From assembly GCA_016936335.1 (NCBI GenBank), contig JAFGXZ010000294.1, positions 1 through 12,106 of the forward strand: a stretch of DNA of 12,106 bases, written 5' to 3'. A model generated the notes under the pieces. It was given only the letters and a program-made list of their open reading frames with translations, was not told the origin of the DNA and ran no database searches. Positions 6,061 to 12,106 of this stretch are shown here, one piece after another (position 1 is the first letter of the stretch; each line of letters begins with the position of its first letter). Origin of the DNA: Fidelibacterota bacterium (GTDB taxonomy: Bacteria; Fidelibacterota; UBA2242). A program made the translations under genes and the position numbers.

Positions 6061-7265
6061 TGAAAGCATTTCGAAAATTCCTGGATAAGCAGGCAAGGCA
6101 TTTTCAAAAAGGCGGAAAATTGGAAAGCCTTTATTACCTGTTTGAAGCAATCGATGTTTTGTTTTACACCTCCGGTAAAGTGACCCGCTCAAGTTCCCAT
6201 ATTCGGGACGTAATGGATCTCAAGCGCATGATGATAACGGTCATGGTGGCGTTGGTACCCGCGGTGGCAATGGCACTCTATAATACGGGTTTGCAGGCGA
6301 ACCTGGCGATTGCGGGGTTTTCGATGATCCCGACAAGCAATTGGCAACAAAGCGTCATAAGTTGGCTGGGAATCGGTTTCAATCCACAGAACATCTGGGC
6401 AAATATCTTTCATGGAGCGCTTTATTTCTTTCCGGTTTACATACTGACTTTATTTGTCGGAGGATTCTGGGAGGTGTTATTTGCCTGTGTTCGCAAGCAC
6501 GAGGTCAATGAAGGATTTTTCGTCACGAGTCTTTTATTTCCGATGATTTTACCGCCCACAATTCCTTTCTGGCAGGTAGCGCTGGGAATCAGTTTTGGTG
6601 TGGTTATCGGGAAAGAGGTTTTTGGTGGTGTTGGAATGAATATTTTGAACCCGGCGCTGGTTGGACGAGCATTTCTCTTTTTTGCGTACCCGGCGCAGAT
6701 TTCTGGTGATAAAGTCTGGGTGGCGGTGGATGGCGTCAGCAGTGCGACGCCACTTGCACAGTTAGCCGATCCTTTACTGCAATTTGGAACCAGCTGGCGG
6801 TATGCGTTTATCGGGTTCATTCCCGGTTCAATGGGCGAGACATCAACATTGGCCTGCCTGATTGGTGCTGTGATTTTAATTTATACCGGGGTCGGTTCCT
6901 GGCGGATTATTATAAGTGTCCTGGCGGGAATGCTGGTGACATCATTGTTTTTTAATATTGTTGGCAGTGATACAAACCCCATGTTCCAGGTGACACCGGC
7001 ATGGCATCTTGTTTTGGGCGGATTTGCTTTCGGAACGGTTTTTATGGCAACCGATCCGGTGTCGGCTGCGATGACGGAAAAGGGGAAATATTTATACGGT
7101 TTGTTGATTGGATTCCTGGTTGTTTTAATTAGGGTGATTAATCCGGCCTTTCCCGAAGGCATGATGCTGGCAATCCTGTTTGGAAATGTTTTTGCACCGA
7201 TCATCGACCGAATTTTTATCAATGCGAATGTTAAAAGAAGGCGGACTCGCTATGTCAACGGATAG
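6060..7265 (+). CDS. nqrB: Na+-translocating NADH:quinone reductase subunit B
   Basis: Large membrane subunit B of Na+-NQR (401 residues, normal length), carrying a covalent FMN and riboflavin and forming much of the sodium pathway. It starts at GTG 6060, preceded by an AAGGAAGG ribosome site, and gives the expected N-terminus with GGKLESLYYLFEA and VTRSSSHIRDVMDLKR. Several hydrophobic spans follow, including 55-75, 117-142, 152-165 and 172-186. The FMN attachment motif DGVSSAT is at 224-230, with Thr230 as the expected flavinylated residue. Other family marks are GMNILNPALVGRAF, IPGSMGETSTLA and MATDPVSAAMTEKGK. Flavinylation needs ApbE, which is not in this window. The end overlaps the start of nqrC by 14 nt. 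Confidence 0.97.
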   Translation: MKAFRKFLDKQARHFQKGGKLESLYYLFEAIDVLFYTSGKVTRSSSHIRDVMDLKRMMITVMVALVPAVAMALYNTGLQANLAIAGFSMIPTSNWQQSVISWLGIGFNPQNIWANIFHGALYFFPVYILTLFVGGFWEVLFACVRKHEVNEGFFVTSLLFPMILPPTIPFWQVALGISFGVVIGKEVFGGVGMNILNPALVGRAFLFFAYPAQISGDKVWVAVDGVSSATPLAQLADPLLQFGTSWRYAFIGFIPGSMGETSTLACLIGAVILIYTGVGSWRIIISVLAGMLVTSLFFNIVGSDTNPMFQVTPAWHLVLGGFAFGTVFMATDPVSAAMTEKGKYLYGLLIGFLVVLIRVINPAFPEGMMLAILFGNVFAPIIDRIFINANVKRRRTRYVNG

Positions 7266-8046
7266 CACGCGTAAAACAGTTCTGGTGGCGTTGGGCGTTT
7301 GCCTGGTTTGTTCGGTACTGGTCTCCTCGGCGGCTGTAGGGCTGAAAGGTATTCAGGATAAAAACCGGGAACTGGATAAACTGAAAAATATTCTCAGCGC
7401 CGGCAATATTTCCATGGAAAATGCCGATATCCGTCGATTGTTTCATGAAAAGATTGAATCGGATTTAATCGATCTAAAGAGCGGTATTATAATTTCAAAA
7501 GATAAGTACACCGATTTATTAAACCCTGAGACCTTTGATATCAAAACGATGGCCAAAAATCCGAAGTATTACCGGACCCTCAATGCGGGTCATGACATTG
7601 CGCAGATCAAACAGATTCCAAAGAATATGGTAGTCTACTGGGTCAAAGAACAGGGCAATATTGAAAAAATTATTTTGCCGATTTACGGTAAAGGATTGTG
7701 GTCAACAATGTACGGATTTATTGCGTTAGATAAAGATTTAACGACAGTCAAAGGGTTTACCTTTTATGAACATGGTGAAACACCGGGGTTGGGCGGCGAA
7801 GTAGATAATCCCGGCTGGAAAAAGAGTTGGGTTGGTAAGAAAATTTTTAATGAAACCGGAAAATTAAAAATAGAGGTAATTAAGGATAAAGTCGATCCCA
7901 CCGATACCAATTCTATGTACCAGGTTGATGGCCTGTCGGGAGCGACAATCACTACGCGCGGGGTGAATGCACTGGTGCGCTTCTGGCTCAGTGAAAATGG
8001 TTATGGCCCCTTTATTGAGCGGTTAAAAAGCGGAGAAATGCAATGA
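7252..8046 (+). CDS. nqrC: Na+-translocating NADH:quinone reductase subunit C
   Basis: Subunit C of Na+-NQR: one N-terminal membrane helix (about 9-32) and a periplasmic domain with covalently bound FMN. The 264 residues match the family. The flavinylation motif DGLSGAT is at 226-232, so Thr232 is the predicted FMN site. The conserved blocks LPIYGKGLWSTMYGFIAL (142-159) and YEHGETPGLGGEVDNPGW (172-189) are both present. I chose the ATG at 7252 because AAGGCGG lies 7 nt before it and the product begins like other NqrC proteins; the open frame extends back to 7180, but that part is nqrB coding sequence in another frame. The gene overlaps nqrB by 14 nt and nqrD by 4 nt (ATGA). Confidence 0.97.
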   Translation: MSTDSTRKTVLVALGVCLVCSVLVSSAAVGLKGIQDKNRELDKLKNILSAGNISMENADIRRLFHEKIESDLIDLKSGIIISKDKYTDLLNPETFDIKTMAKNPKYYRTLNAGHDIAQIKQIPKNMVVYWVKEQGNIEKIILPIYGKGLWSTMYGFIALDKDLTTVKGFTFYEHGETPGLGGEVDNPGWKKSWVGKKIFNETGKLKIEVIKDKVDPTDTNSMYQVDGLSGATITTRGVNALVRFWLSENGYGPFIERLKSGEMQ

Positions 8047-8663
8047 GTAAGATGAAAAAAATACTGACTACTCCGGTTTTTAATGAAAACCCCATTGCCT
8101 TCCAAATTCTGGGTATCTGCTCCGCACTGGCTGTGACATCAAAGCTGGAGACCTCGATTGTTATGTCCCTGGCAGTAACATTTGTAACGGCATTTTCAAA
8201 TCTGTCAGTGAGCTTGATTCGTAAGCATATTCCCAGCAGTATCCGGATTATCGTTGAAATGACTATTATTGCGTCGCTTGTGATCATTGCGGATCAGATC
8301 ATCAAAGCTTTTGCCTATGATGTCAGTAAGCAATTGTCCGTTTATGTCGGATTGATTATCACAAACTGCATTATTATGGGACGTGCTGAGGCTTTTGCAT
8401 TGAAAAACCCACCCTGGGCGAGTTTCCTGGACGGCATCGGTAATGGATTGGGCTATGCCGTGATTCTATTGACGGTGGGATTTTTCCGGGAACTGATCGG
8501 CTCCGGGAAACTATTGGGATTTCAGGTGTTGCCGGTTTATACCGAAGGTGGTTGGTATGTGCCCAATGGCTTGTTTGTGTTGCCACCCAGTGCATTTTTC
8601 CTGATCGGCTTGATTATCTGGGCATTACGGACCTGGAAACCGGAACAGGTACAGGAGGATTAA
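8043..8663 (+). CDS. nqrD: Na+-translocating NADH:quinone reductase subunit D
   Basis: Integral membrane subunit D of Na+-NQR (206 residues, normal length, about six hydrophobic spans). Together with NqrE it holds an iron centre at the subunit interface. The metal-binding cysteines are visible at Cys26 (ILGICSALAVTSKLET) and Cys109 (LIITNCIIMGRAEAFA); the 83-residue gap equals the gap in the well-studied Vibrio protein. The C-terminal part, including ELIGSGKLLGFQVLP, is typical. The start overlaps the stop of nqrC as ATGA and is preceded by GGAG with a 7-nt spacer. NqrD resembles RnfE, but the surrounding nqrA, nqrB, nqrC and nqrF decide the assignment. Confidence 0.97.
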   Translation: MSKMKKILTTPVFNENPIAFQILGICSALAVTSKLETSIVMSLAVTFVTAFSNLSVSLIRKHIPSSIRIIVEMTIIASLVIIADQIIKAFAYDVSKQLSVYVGLIITNCIIMGRAEAFALKNPPWASFLDGIGNGLGYAVILLTVGFFRELIGSGKLLGFQVLPVYTEGGWYVPNGLFVLPPSAFFLIGLIIWALRTWKPEQVQED

Positions 8664-8666
8664 TAA

Positions 8667-9278
8667 ATGCTGGAACACTATTTGAGTCTGTTTATCAAGT
8701 CCATATTTATCGAGAATATGGCGCTGGCATTTTTTCTCGGAATGTGCACATTTCTGGCAGTTTCCAAAAAAGTCGAAACAGCGGTGGGGCTTGGTCTGGC
8801 CGTGGTTGTGGTGCAGGCCATTACGATGCCGGTGAATAATTTACTGTTTCGTTTTATAATTGCCGATGGAGCGCTGGCCTGGGCGGGACTGCCCGATGTA
8901 GACCTTAGTTTCCTGGGATTAATCAGCTATATTGGTGTTATTGCGGCAATGGTCCAGATTCTGGAAATGGCTTTGGATAAATTTATGCCGAAGCTGTATC
9001 ATGCACTGGGGATTTTCCTTCCATTAATCACGGTAAACTGTGCGATTCTTGGAGGGTCCTTATTCATGGTCGAACGCAATTACAATTTTCCCGAAAGTGT
9101 CGTTTTCGGACTGGGTTCCGGCGCCGGTTTCGCACTGGCGATTATCGCATTGGCCGGCATTCGGGAAAAGATGAAATACAGTAATGTTCCCGCTGGATTG
9201 AGAGGGTTGGGAATAACATTTATCACAGTAGGACTAATGGCAATTGCGTTTATGTTATTTTCCGGAATTCAACTGTAA
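8667..9278 (+). CDS. nqrE: Na+-translocating NADH:quinone reductase subunit E
   Basis: Integral membrane subunit E of Na+-NQR (203 residues), inverted-topology partner of NqrD around the shared iron centre. Family signatures are the N-terminal LSLFIKSIFIENMALAFFLGMC with Cys27, the following SKKVETAVGLG, and LPLITVNCAILGGSLF with Cys125. Hydrophobic spans cover most of the protein. A strong AGGAGG ribosome site (8653-8658) lies within the end of nqrD, and the start is 3 nt after the nqrD stop, with two stop codons in tandem. The protein is slightly longer than the Vibrio one because of extra residues between the two cysteines, in the loop around 70-83. Confidence 0.97.
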   Translation: MLEHYLSLFIKSIFIENMALAFFLGMCTFLAVSKKVETAVGLGLAVVVVQAITMPVNNLLFRFIIADGALAWAGLPDVDLSFLGLISYIGVIAAMVQILEMALDKFMPKLYHALGIFLPLITVNCAILGGSLFMVERNYNFPESVVFGLGSGAGFALAIIALAGIREKMKYSNVPAGLRGLGITFITVGLMAIAFMLFSGIQL

Positions 9279-9287
9279 GGATCGTTC

Positions 9288-10520
9288 ATGACGGGAATAA
9301 GTCTAATAGTTCTGGGTGCCGTAATGTTCACGGTGATTGTGCTGGCATTGGTGGCTTTGATTCTCTTTGCCAAATCCCAACTGGTTGCCAGCGGTAATGT
9401 CACTATTATGATAAATGACGATCCTGAAAAATCCATAGTTGTTCCTATTGGAGGAAAGCTGCTGAATGTTCTGGCGGATAATGAAATATTTCTGGCTTCG
9501 GCTTGCGGTGGCGGCGGAACCTGCGGTATGTGCAAATGCGTAATCACTGAAGGCGGCGGCCAGCTGTTACCGACAGAAGCGTCCCTGGTAAACCGCAAGG
9601 AAGCCCGCGAAGGTGTCCGTCTGAGTTGTCAGGTAGCCGTCAAAGAAGATCTTAAACTCCGGATTCCGCCTGAAGTTTTCGATGTACGGAAATGGCAATG
9701 CACAGTTAAATCCAATCGGGGTGTAGCTACTTATATCAAAGAGCTGGTGTTGCAATTGCCGGAAGGTGAAGATGTCAATTTTCGGGCGGGTGGCTATATT
9801 CAGATTGAAGCACCGCCGTATAAAGCAAAGTTTACAGATTTTGAGATTGAGGAAAAGTACCGGGAGGATTGGGACAGCAATAATTTGTGGCGCTATATTT
9901 CCAATGTTGACGAAGAAGTTGTCCGGGCCTATTCGATGGCAAATTATCCTGAAGAAAAAGGCATTATCATGCTGAATGTCCGAATTGCCACGCCGCCCCG
10001 GGAAAAACCGGATGCGCCGCCCGGGAAAATGTCATCCTACATCTTCCATCTGAAACCCGGTGACAAAGTGACGATTTCCGGTCCTTATGGAGAATTCTTT
10101 GCCCGGGATACGGATAAAGAGATGATTTTTATCGGCGGCGGCGCGGGAATGGCACCCATGCGTTCGCACATTTTTGATCAGTTGATGCGATTGAACTCAA
10201 AACGAAAAATCTCTTTCTGGTATGGCGCCCGCAGCCTGCGGGAAGTGTTTTATGCCGAAGAATTTGATGAACTTGAAAAAAATCATGATAATTTTACATG
10301 GAACCTGGCATTATCTGAACCTTTGAATGAAGACTGTTGGACCGGGAAATGCGGATTTATTCACCATGTACTGCTGGATTCGTATCTCAAGAATCATCCC
10401 GCACCCGAAGATTGTGAATATTATATTTGCGGCCCGCCATTGATGAATGAGGCTGTGATCCACATGCTGGATAATCTCGGCGTGGAACCGGAAAACATCA
10501 TGTTTGATGATTTCGGTTAA
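9288..10520 (+). CDS. nqrF: Na+-translocating NADH:quinone reductase subunit F
   Basis: Electron-entry subunit F of Na+-NQR (410 residues, normal length): it oxidises NADH through FAD and passes electrons to a [2Fe-2S] cluster. An N-terminal membrane helix (about 4-29) is followed by a ferredoxin domain with Cys73, Cys79, Cys82 and Cys114, the same spacing as known NqrF proteins. The FAD motif RAYSMAN is at 213-219, the NADH-binding GGGAGMAPMR starts at 283, and the C-terminal ICGPPLMNEA block includes Cys381. The protein ends in the typical MFDDFG. The start has AAGGAT 5 nt upstream, overlapping the nqrE stop. Nothing unusual is seen in the catalytic residues. Confidence 0.98.
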   Translation: MTGISLIVLGAVMFTVIVLALVALILFAKSQLVASGNVTIMINDDPEKSIVVPIGGKLLNVLADNEIFLASACGGGGTCGMCKCVITEGGGQLLPTEASLVNRKEAREGVRLSCQVAVKEDLKLRIPPEVFDVRKWQCTVKSNRGVATYIKELVLQLPEGEDVNFRAGGYIQIEAPPYKAKFTDFEIEEKYREDWDSNNLWRYISNVDEEVVRAYSMANYPEEKGIIMLNVRIATPPREKPDAPPGKMSSYIFHLKPGDKVTISGPYGEFFARDTDKEMIFIGGGAGMAPMRSHIFDQLMRLNSKRKISFWYGARSLREVFYAEEFDELEKNHDNFTWNLALSEPLNEDCWTGKCGFIHHVLLDSYLKNHPAPEDCEYYICGPPLMNEAVIHMLDNLGVEPENIMFDDFG

Positions 10521-10542
10521 ATCAAGAAATGTGAGGTAAACA

Positions 10543-11001
10543 ATGAAGTTTGCAGAAGATATTTTAAACGAAAAAGATCGACCGATGATTGCTGTGCAAA
10601 AGGATGTCACTCTCATGTATACATTGAACACGATGGTCAAGAATAATATTGGCGCTATTGTAATTAAGGATGGTGACAAAGTAATCGGGATTTTTACCGA
10701 GCGGGATCTACTCAAACTATCCATTAAGGAAAGGGTAGATCCTGAAAAAATATTGATTAAGGATTTGATGACGACAAACCTGTTCAGTGCGCCTTACAAT
10801 GATCCGATTTATATGCTTTTGGATAAAATTCTGGGCAAACGGATTCGCCATATATTCATTGAAAAAGAGGGTGAGTATATTGGCATATTGTCAGCCGGCG
10901 ATGTTACCAAAGCCTGCCTGAATGAACGAACCCGGGAAATGGAATCCGTGGGCTGGGATTATTACGAAAACTGGCGCTGGAAACCGAAAAAGAAATCGTG
11001 A
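10543..11001 (+). CDS. Two-CBS-domain protein in the nqr operon
   Basis: A 152-residue soluble protein made almost entirely of a CBS pair (Bateman module), which commonly binds adenine nucleotides or similar ligands and acts as an energy-state or ion sensor. The first CBS domain covers about 8-60 (MIAVQKDVTLMYTLNTMVKN, then IGAIVI, VIGIFTERDLLK). The second covers about 73-126 (DLMTTNLFSAPYNDPIYMLL, then HIFIEKEGEYIGILSAGDVTKA). A short charged and aromatic tail follows (WDYYENWRWKPKKKS). No enzyme or DNA-binding domain is attached. It starts 22 nt after nqrF with GAGG at a 6-nt spacer and ends 4 nt before the NqrM-like gene, so it is clearly a member of the nqr transcription unit. A role in tuning Na+-NQR to nucleotide levels is an inference from position only. 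Confidence 0.88.
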   Translation: MKFAEDILNEKDRPMIAVQKDVTLMYTLNTMVKNNIGAIVIKDGDKVIGIFTERDLLKLSIKERVDPEKILIKDLMTTNLFSAPYNDPIYMLLDKILGKRIRHIFIEKEGEYIGILSAGDVTKACLNERTREMESVGWDYYENWRWKPKKKS

Positions 11002-11005
11002 GCTT

Positions 11006-11170
11006 ATGTTAAAAGTAATTGGTCTGTCTATTGTTGTGATGCTGGTGTTCAGCGCTGTAATGCTGGTAGTGTTTTTCGCTAAAAAAGATCCGCAGAAATC
11101 CGGTGGCTGCTGTGGTGGCGGAGCGTGTTCCGCCCATGAACACGGCGACTCCGGCTGCAATTGTCACTAA
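11006..11170 (+). CDS. NqrM-like small membrane protein with Cys/His-rich tail
   Basis: A 54-residue protein too short for many gene callers. One hydrophobic helix (about 4-25) is followed by a lysine stop-transfer pair and a tail with Cys35, Cys36, Cys41, Cys51, Cys53 and His44, His46, His54. The layout resembles NqrM (DUF539), a small single-span protein with a CGG...C.C cysteine pattern that is needed to mature Na+-NQR, probably by helping to insert the NqrD/NqrE iron centre. Here GGCCGGGAC is followed by GCNCH. Its place at the end of the nqr operon, 4 nt after the CBS gene, supports this. The sequence diverges from classical NqrM, and the FeoB-associated Cys-rich small membrane proteins look similar, so the assignment is tentative. 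The ribosome site is weak (GTGAG), which suggests translational coupling. The longer frame from 10922 overlaps the CBS gene and is not favoured. Confidence 0.68.
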   Translation: MLKVIGLSIVVMLVFSAVMLVVFFAKKDPQKSGGCCGGGACSAHEHGDSGCNCH

Positions 11171-11203
11171 ATATTTTTAGCAATCAAGGTATATATTTGT
11201 CTG

Positions 11204-11232
11204 ATCATACTGCGTAGCGGTGTGATTTTTAT
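11204..11232 (+). terminator. Terminator of the nqr operon
   Basis: ATCATAC (11204-11210) pairs with GTGTGAT (11220-11226), giving 7 bp with one G-U pair, around a 9-nt loop. It is followed by a run of T residues (tttta). It lies 33 nt after the NqrM-like stop codon and its T-run touches the end of the converging cupin gene. A T-run on only one side suggests it works mainly for the plus strand. Confidence 0.65.
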
Positions 11233-11591
11233 TCGTCCCTATGAACAATTTCCGGTGAAAATGCCGGCAGACAGACGGCGATGTATTCCGCGCCCTCCTG
11301 TTCAGGTGAACTGTATTGCACCCATTCGCCGGCATGAACAATAATCGCCTGACCCGCATTGATGTCGTTGATTTGGCCGGTGGTTTTAACTCTCAATGTG
11401 CCCGATAAAACCACGATGTATTCATCGAATTCCGGTGTCTGGCCCGGCTCAATCCAACCGGCCGGGCTTTTCATGCGGGCAATGCTTATTGCGTCGGTAC
11501 CACTGTTGACCAGTCCGAAAAACTCTTCAATGAGTTTGGGCTTGTTACCTGCGGCAGTAACAATTGTTGGATTTTTAATGATTTTTACCAT
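11229..11591 (-). CDS. Small cupin-domain protein
   Basis: A 120-residue single-domain cupin with a beta-barrel pattern. Motif 1 is GWIEPGQTPEFDEYIVVLSGTLRV (45-68) and motif 2 is AGQAIIVHAGEWVQYSSP (79-96). The usual His-x-His metal ligands of motif 1 are absent and are replaced by polar and acidic residues (Gln51, Glu54, Asp56, Glu57). His86 remains in motif 2. Cupins with this PGQTPEFDEY pattern are common but mostly uncharacterised; EutQ-like and sugar-binding cupins are alternatives. The start ATG has AGGAAA upstream. It begins 26 nt after the stop codon of the D-2-hydroxyacid dehydrogenase on the same strand, so the two are probably co-transcribed. The function is unknown. Confidence 0.85.
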   Translation of the reverse strand: MVKIIKNPTIVTAAGNKPKLIEEFFGLVNSGTDAISIARMKSPAGWIEPGQTPEFDEYIVVLSGTLRVKTTGQINDINAGQAIIVHAGEWVQYSSPEQEGAEYIAVCLPAFSPEIVHRDE

Positions 11592-11617
11592 TTTTACTTT
11601 CCTGTATATTATAAAAC

Positions 11618-12106
11618 CTAATTGATCCGGTTTGTACTATGCCCTTCAATAAAACACCGAACATTATCCACTACCGTATTCATTAAGCGTATTCTTGCTG
11701 CTTTTGTCGCCCAGGCGATGTGGGGAGTGATGTAACAGTTTTTAGCAGACAGAAGCGGGTTCTCTGGGTTAGGTGGTTCACTGGAAAGCACATCCAGTCC
11801 AGCCCCGGCAATCCGATTATTGTTTAGTGCATTGGCCAGATCCTGTTCGTTGATCAATTGCCCGCGGCTGGTGTTAATTAAGAAGGCTGTTGGTTTCATC
11901 AAATTGAGATGTTTATTATTCATGATCTGTTCTGTCTGTGGTGTCAGTGGACAATGCAGGGAAACGATATCACTTTCCCGAAAAAGTGCCTCCAAGGCTA
12001 CTTTTGTAAAATTTGTTGGTACTTCTGGCTGCTTGACAACATCATAATAAATAATGTGCATTCCAAATTTTTCGGCGATAACAGCAACGCTTTGACCAAT
12101 CCGACC
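11618..12106 (-). CDS. D-2-hydroxyacid dehydrogenase, N-terminal part outside the window
   Basis: C-terminal 162 residues of an NAD-dependent D-isomer 2-hydroxyacid dehydrogenase (glycerate dehydrogenase / hydroxypyruvate reductase-like), which interconverts a 2-oxoacid and a D-2-hydroxyacid. The frame is open to the window edge: the 15 codons before the ATG at 12061 encode GRIGQSVAVIAEKFG, the Rossmann glycine loop, so that ATG is internal and the gene starts beyond 12106. Counting from that ATG, IIYYD at 3-7 ends in an acidic residue that favours NAD over NADP. The catalytic triad is visible as Arg66 (NTSRGQLI), Glu95 (LSSEPP) and His114 (ITPHIAWAT). The LITPHIAWAT-type motif is commonest in glycerate dehydrogenase-like members, but the substrate cannot be fixed without the N-terminal domain. 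Confidence 0.93.
   Translation of the reverse strand, partial: GRIGQSVAVIAEKFGMHIIYYDVVKQPEVPTNFTKVALEALFRESDIVSLHCPLTPQTEQIMNNKHLNLMKPTAFLINTSRGQLINEQDLANALNNNRIAGAGLDVLSSEPPNPENPLLSAKNCYITPHIAWATKAARIRLMNTVVDNVRCFIEGHSTNRIN

Noticed and set aside
8552..8839. Plus-strand open frame spanning the nqrD-nqrE junction
   Set aside because: It is an out-of-frame shadow of two well-supported genes and has no recognisable product.
4717..10520. Rnf complex instead of Na+-NQR
   Set aside because: NqrA lacks the ferredoxin motifs of RnfC, NqrF with its 2Fe-2S/FAD/NADH domains is present, there is no RnfB, and the order is exactly nqrABCDEF.
10922..11005. N-terminal extension of the NqrM-like protein
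   Set aside because: The extra 28 residues come from CBS-gene sequence in another frame; the ATG at 11006 places the membrane helix at the N-terminus as in NqrM.
11608..11613. TATAAT on the minus strand as a promoter for the cupin gene
   Set aside because: No -35 box is found at the proper distance and transcription would start almost on the ribosome site; co-transcription with the dehydrogenase is simpler.
11820..12047. Plus-strand frame opposite the dehydrogenase
   Set aside because: Antisense shadow; the minus strand encodes clear catalytic motifs.

Overview
The window is an ordinary-looking stretch of chromosome from a respiring, Gram-negative-type bacterium, with moderate GC, Shine-Dalgarno-led genes and tightly packed operons. 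Two things point this way: a complete Na+-translocating NADH:quinone oxidoreductase (Na+-NQR) operon, and a sulfide:quinone-oxidoreductase-like flavoprotein grouped with sulfur-relay proteins. The gene mix would fit a member of the FCB superphylum (Calditrichota/Ignavibacteria/Marinimicrobia-like), but that is a guess from gene content and not a demonstrated placement. No mobile element, CRISPR array, tRNA or rRNA was seen.

Region 1 (1-2052): the 3' part of an M3-family zinc metallopeptidase (peptidyl-dipeptidase Dcp/oligopeptidase A type), closed by a strong 15-bp rho-independent terminator. Region 2 (2083-4650): a sulfur operon. An AT-rich promoter overlaps an imperfect 36-bp palindrome. 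It is followed by an ArsR-family repressor, an SQR-like FAD oxidoreductase with a membrane-anchor-like C-terminus, a TusE/DsrC-type sulfur carrier and a DsrE2-type sulfurtransferase. The inferred flow is: SQR oxidises a reduced sulfur species and passes electrons to quinone, DsrE2 and TusE/DsrC carry the resulting persulfide sulfur, and the ArsR protein switches the set on. The operon ends in a 171-bp intergenic stretch holding a structured element with a terminator-like tail and a short degenerate tandem repeat.

Region 3 (4717-11232): nqrABCDEF in canonical order with overlapping or nearly touching genes. All visible cofactor signatures are present: FMN-threonine motifs in NqrB and NqrC, the NqrD/NqrE cysteine pairs, and the [2Fe-2S], FAD and NADH motifs in NqrF. 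Two small genes continue the operon: a two-CBS-domain protein and a 54-residue protein with one membrane span and a Cys/His-rich tail that resembles the NQR maturation factor NqrM (DUF539). A hairpin terminator follows. No apbE flavin transferase is in the window, although NqrB and NqrC need one.

Region 4 (11229-12106, minus strand): a cupin-fold protein downstream of, and probably co-transcribed with, a D-2-hydroxyacid dehydrogenase that runs off the window end. These converge on the nqr operon.

The most interesting points are the add-on CBS and NqrM-like genes of the nqr operon, the ArsR-SQR-TusE-DsrE2 cassette with its serine-for-cysteine change in the DsrC-like protein, and the unexplained structured intergenic element at 4554-4650. 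I did not find a convincing wholly new system.
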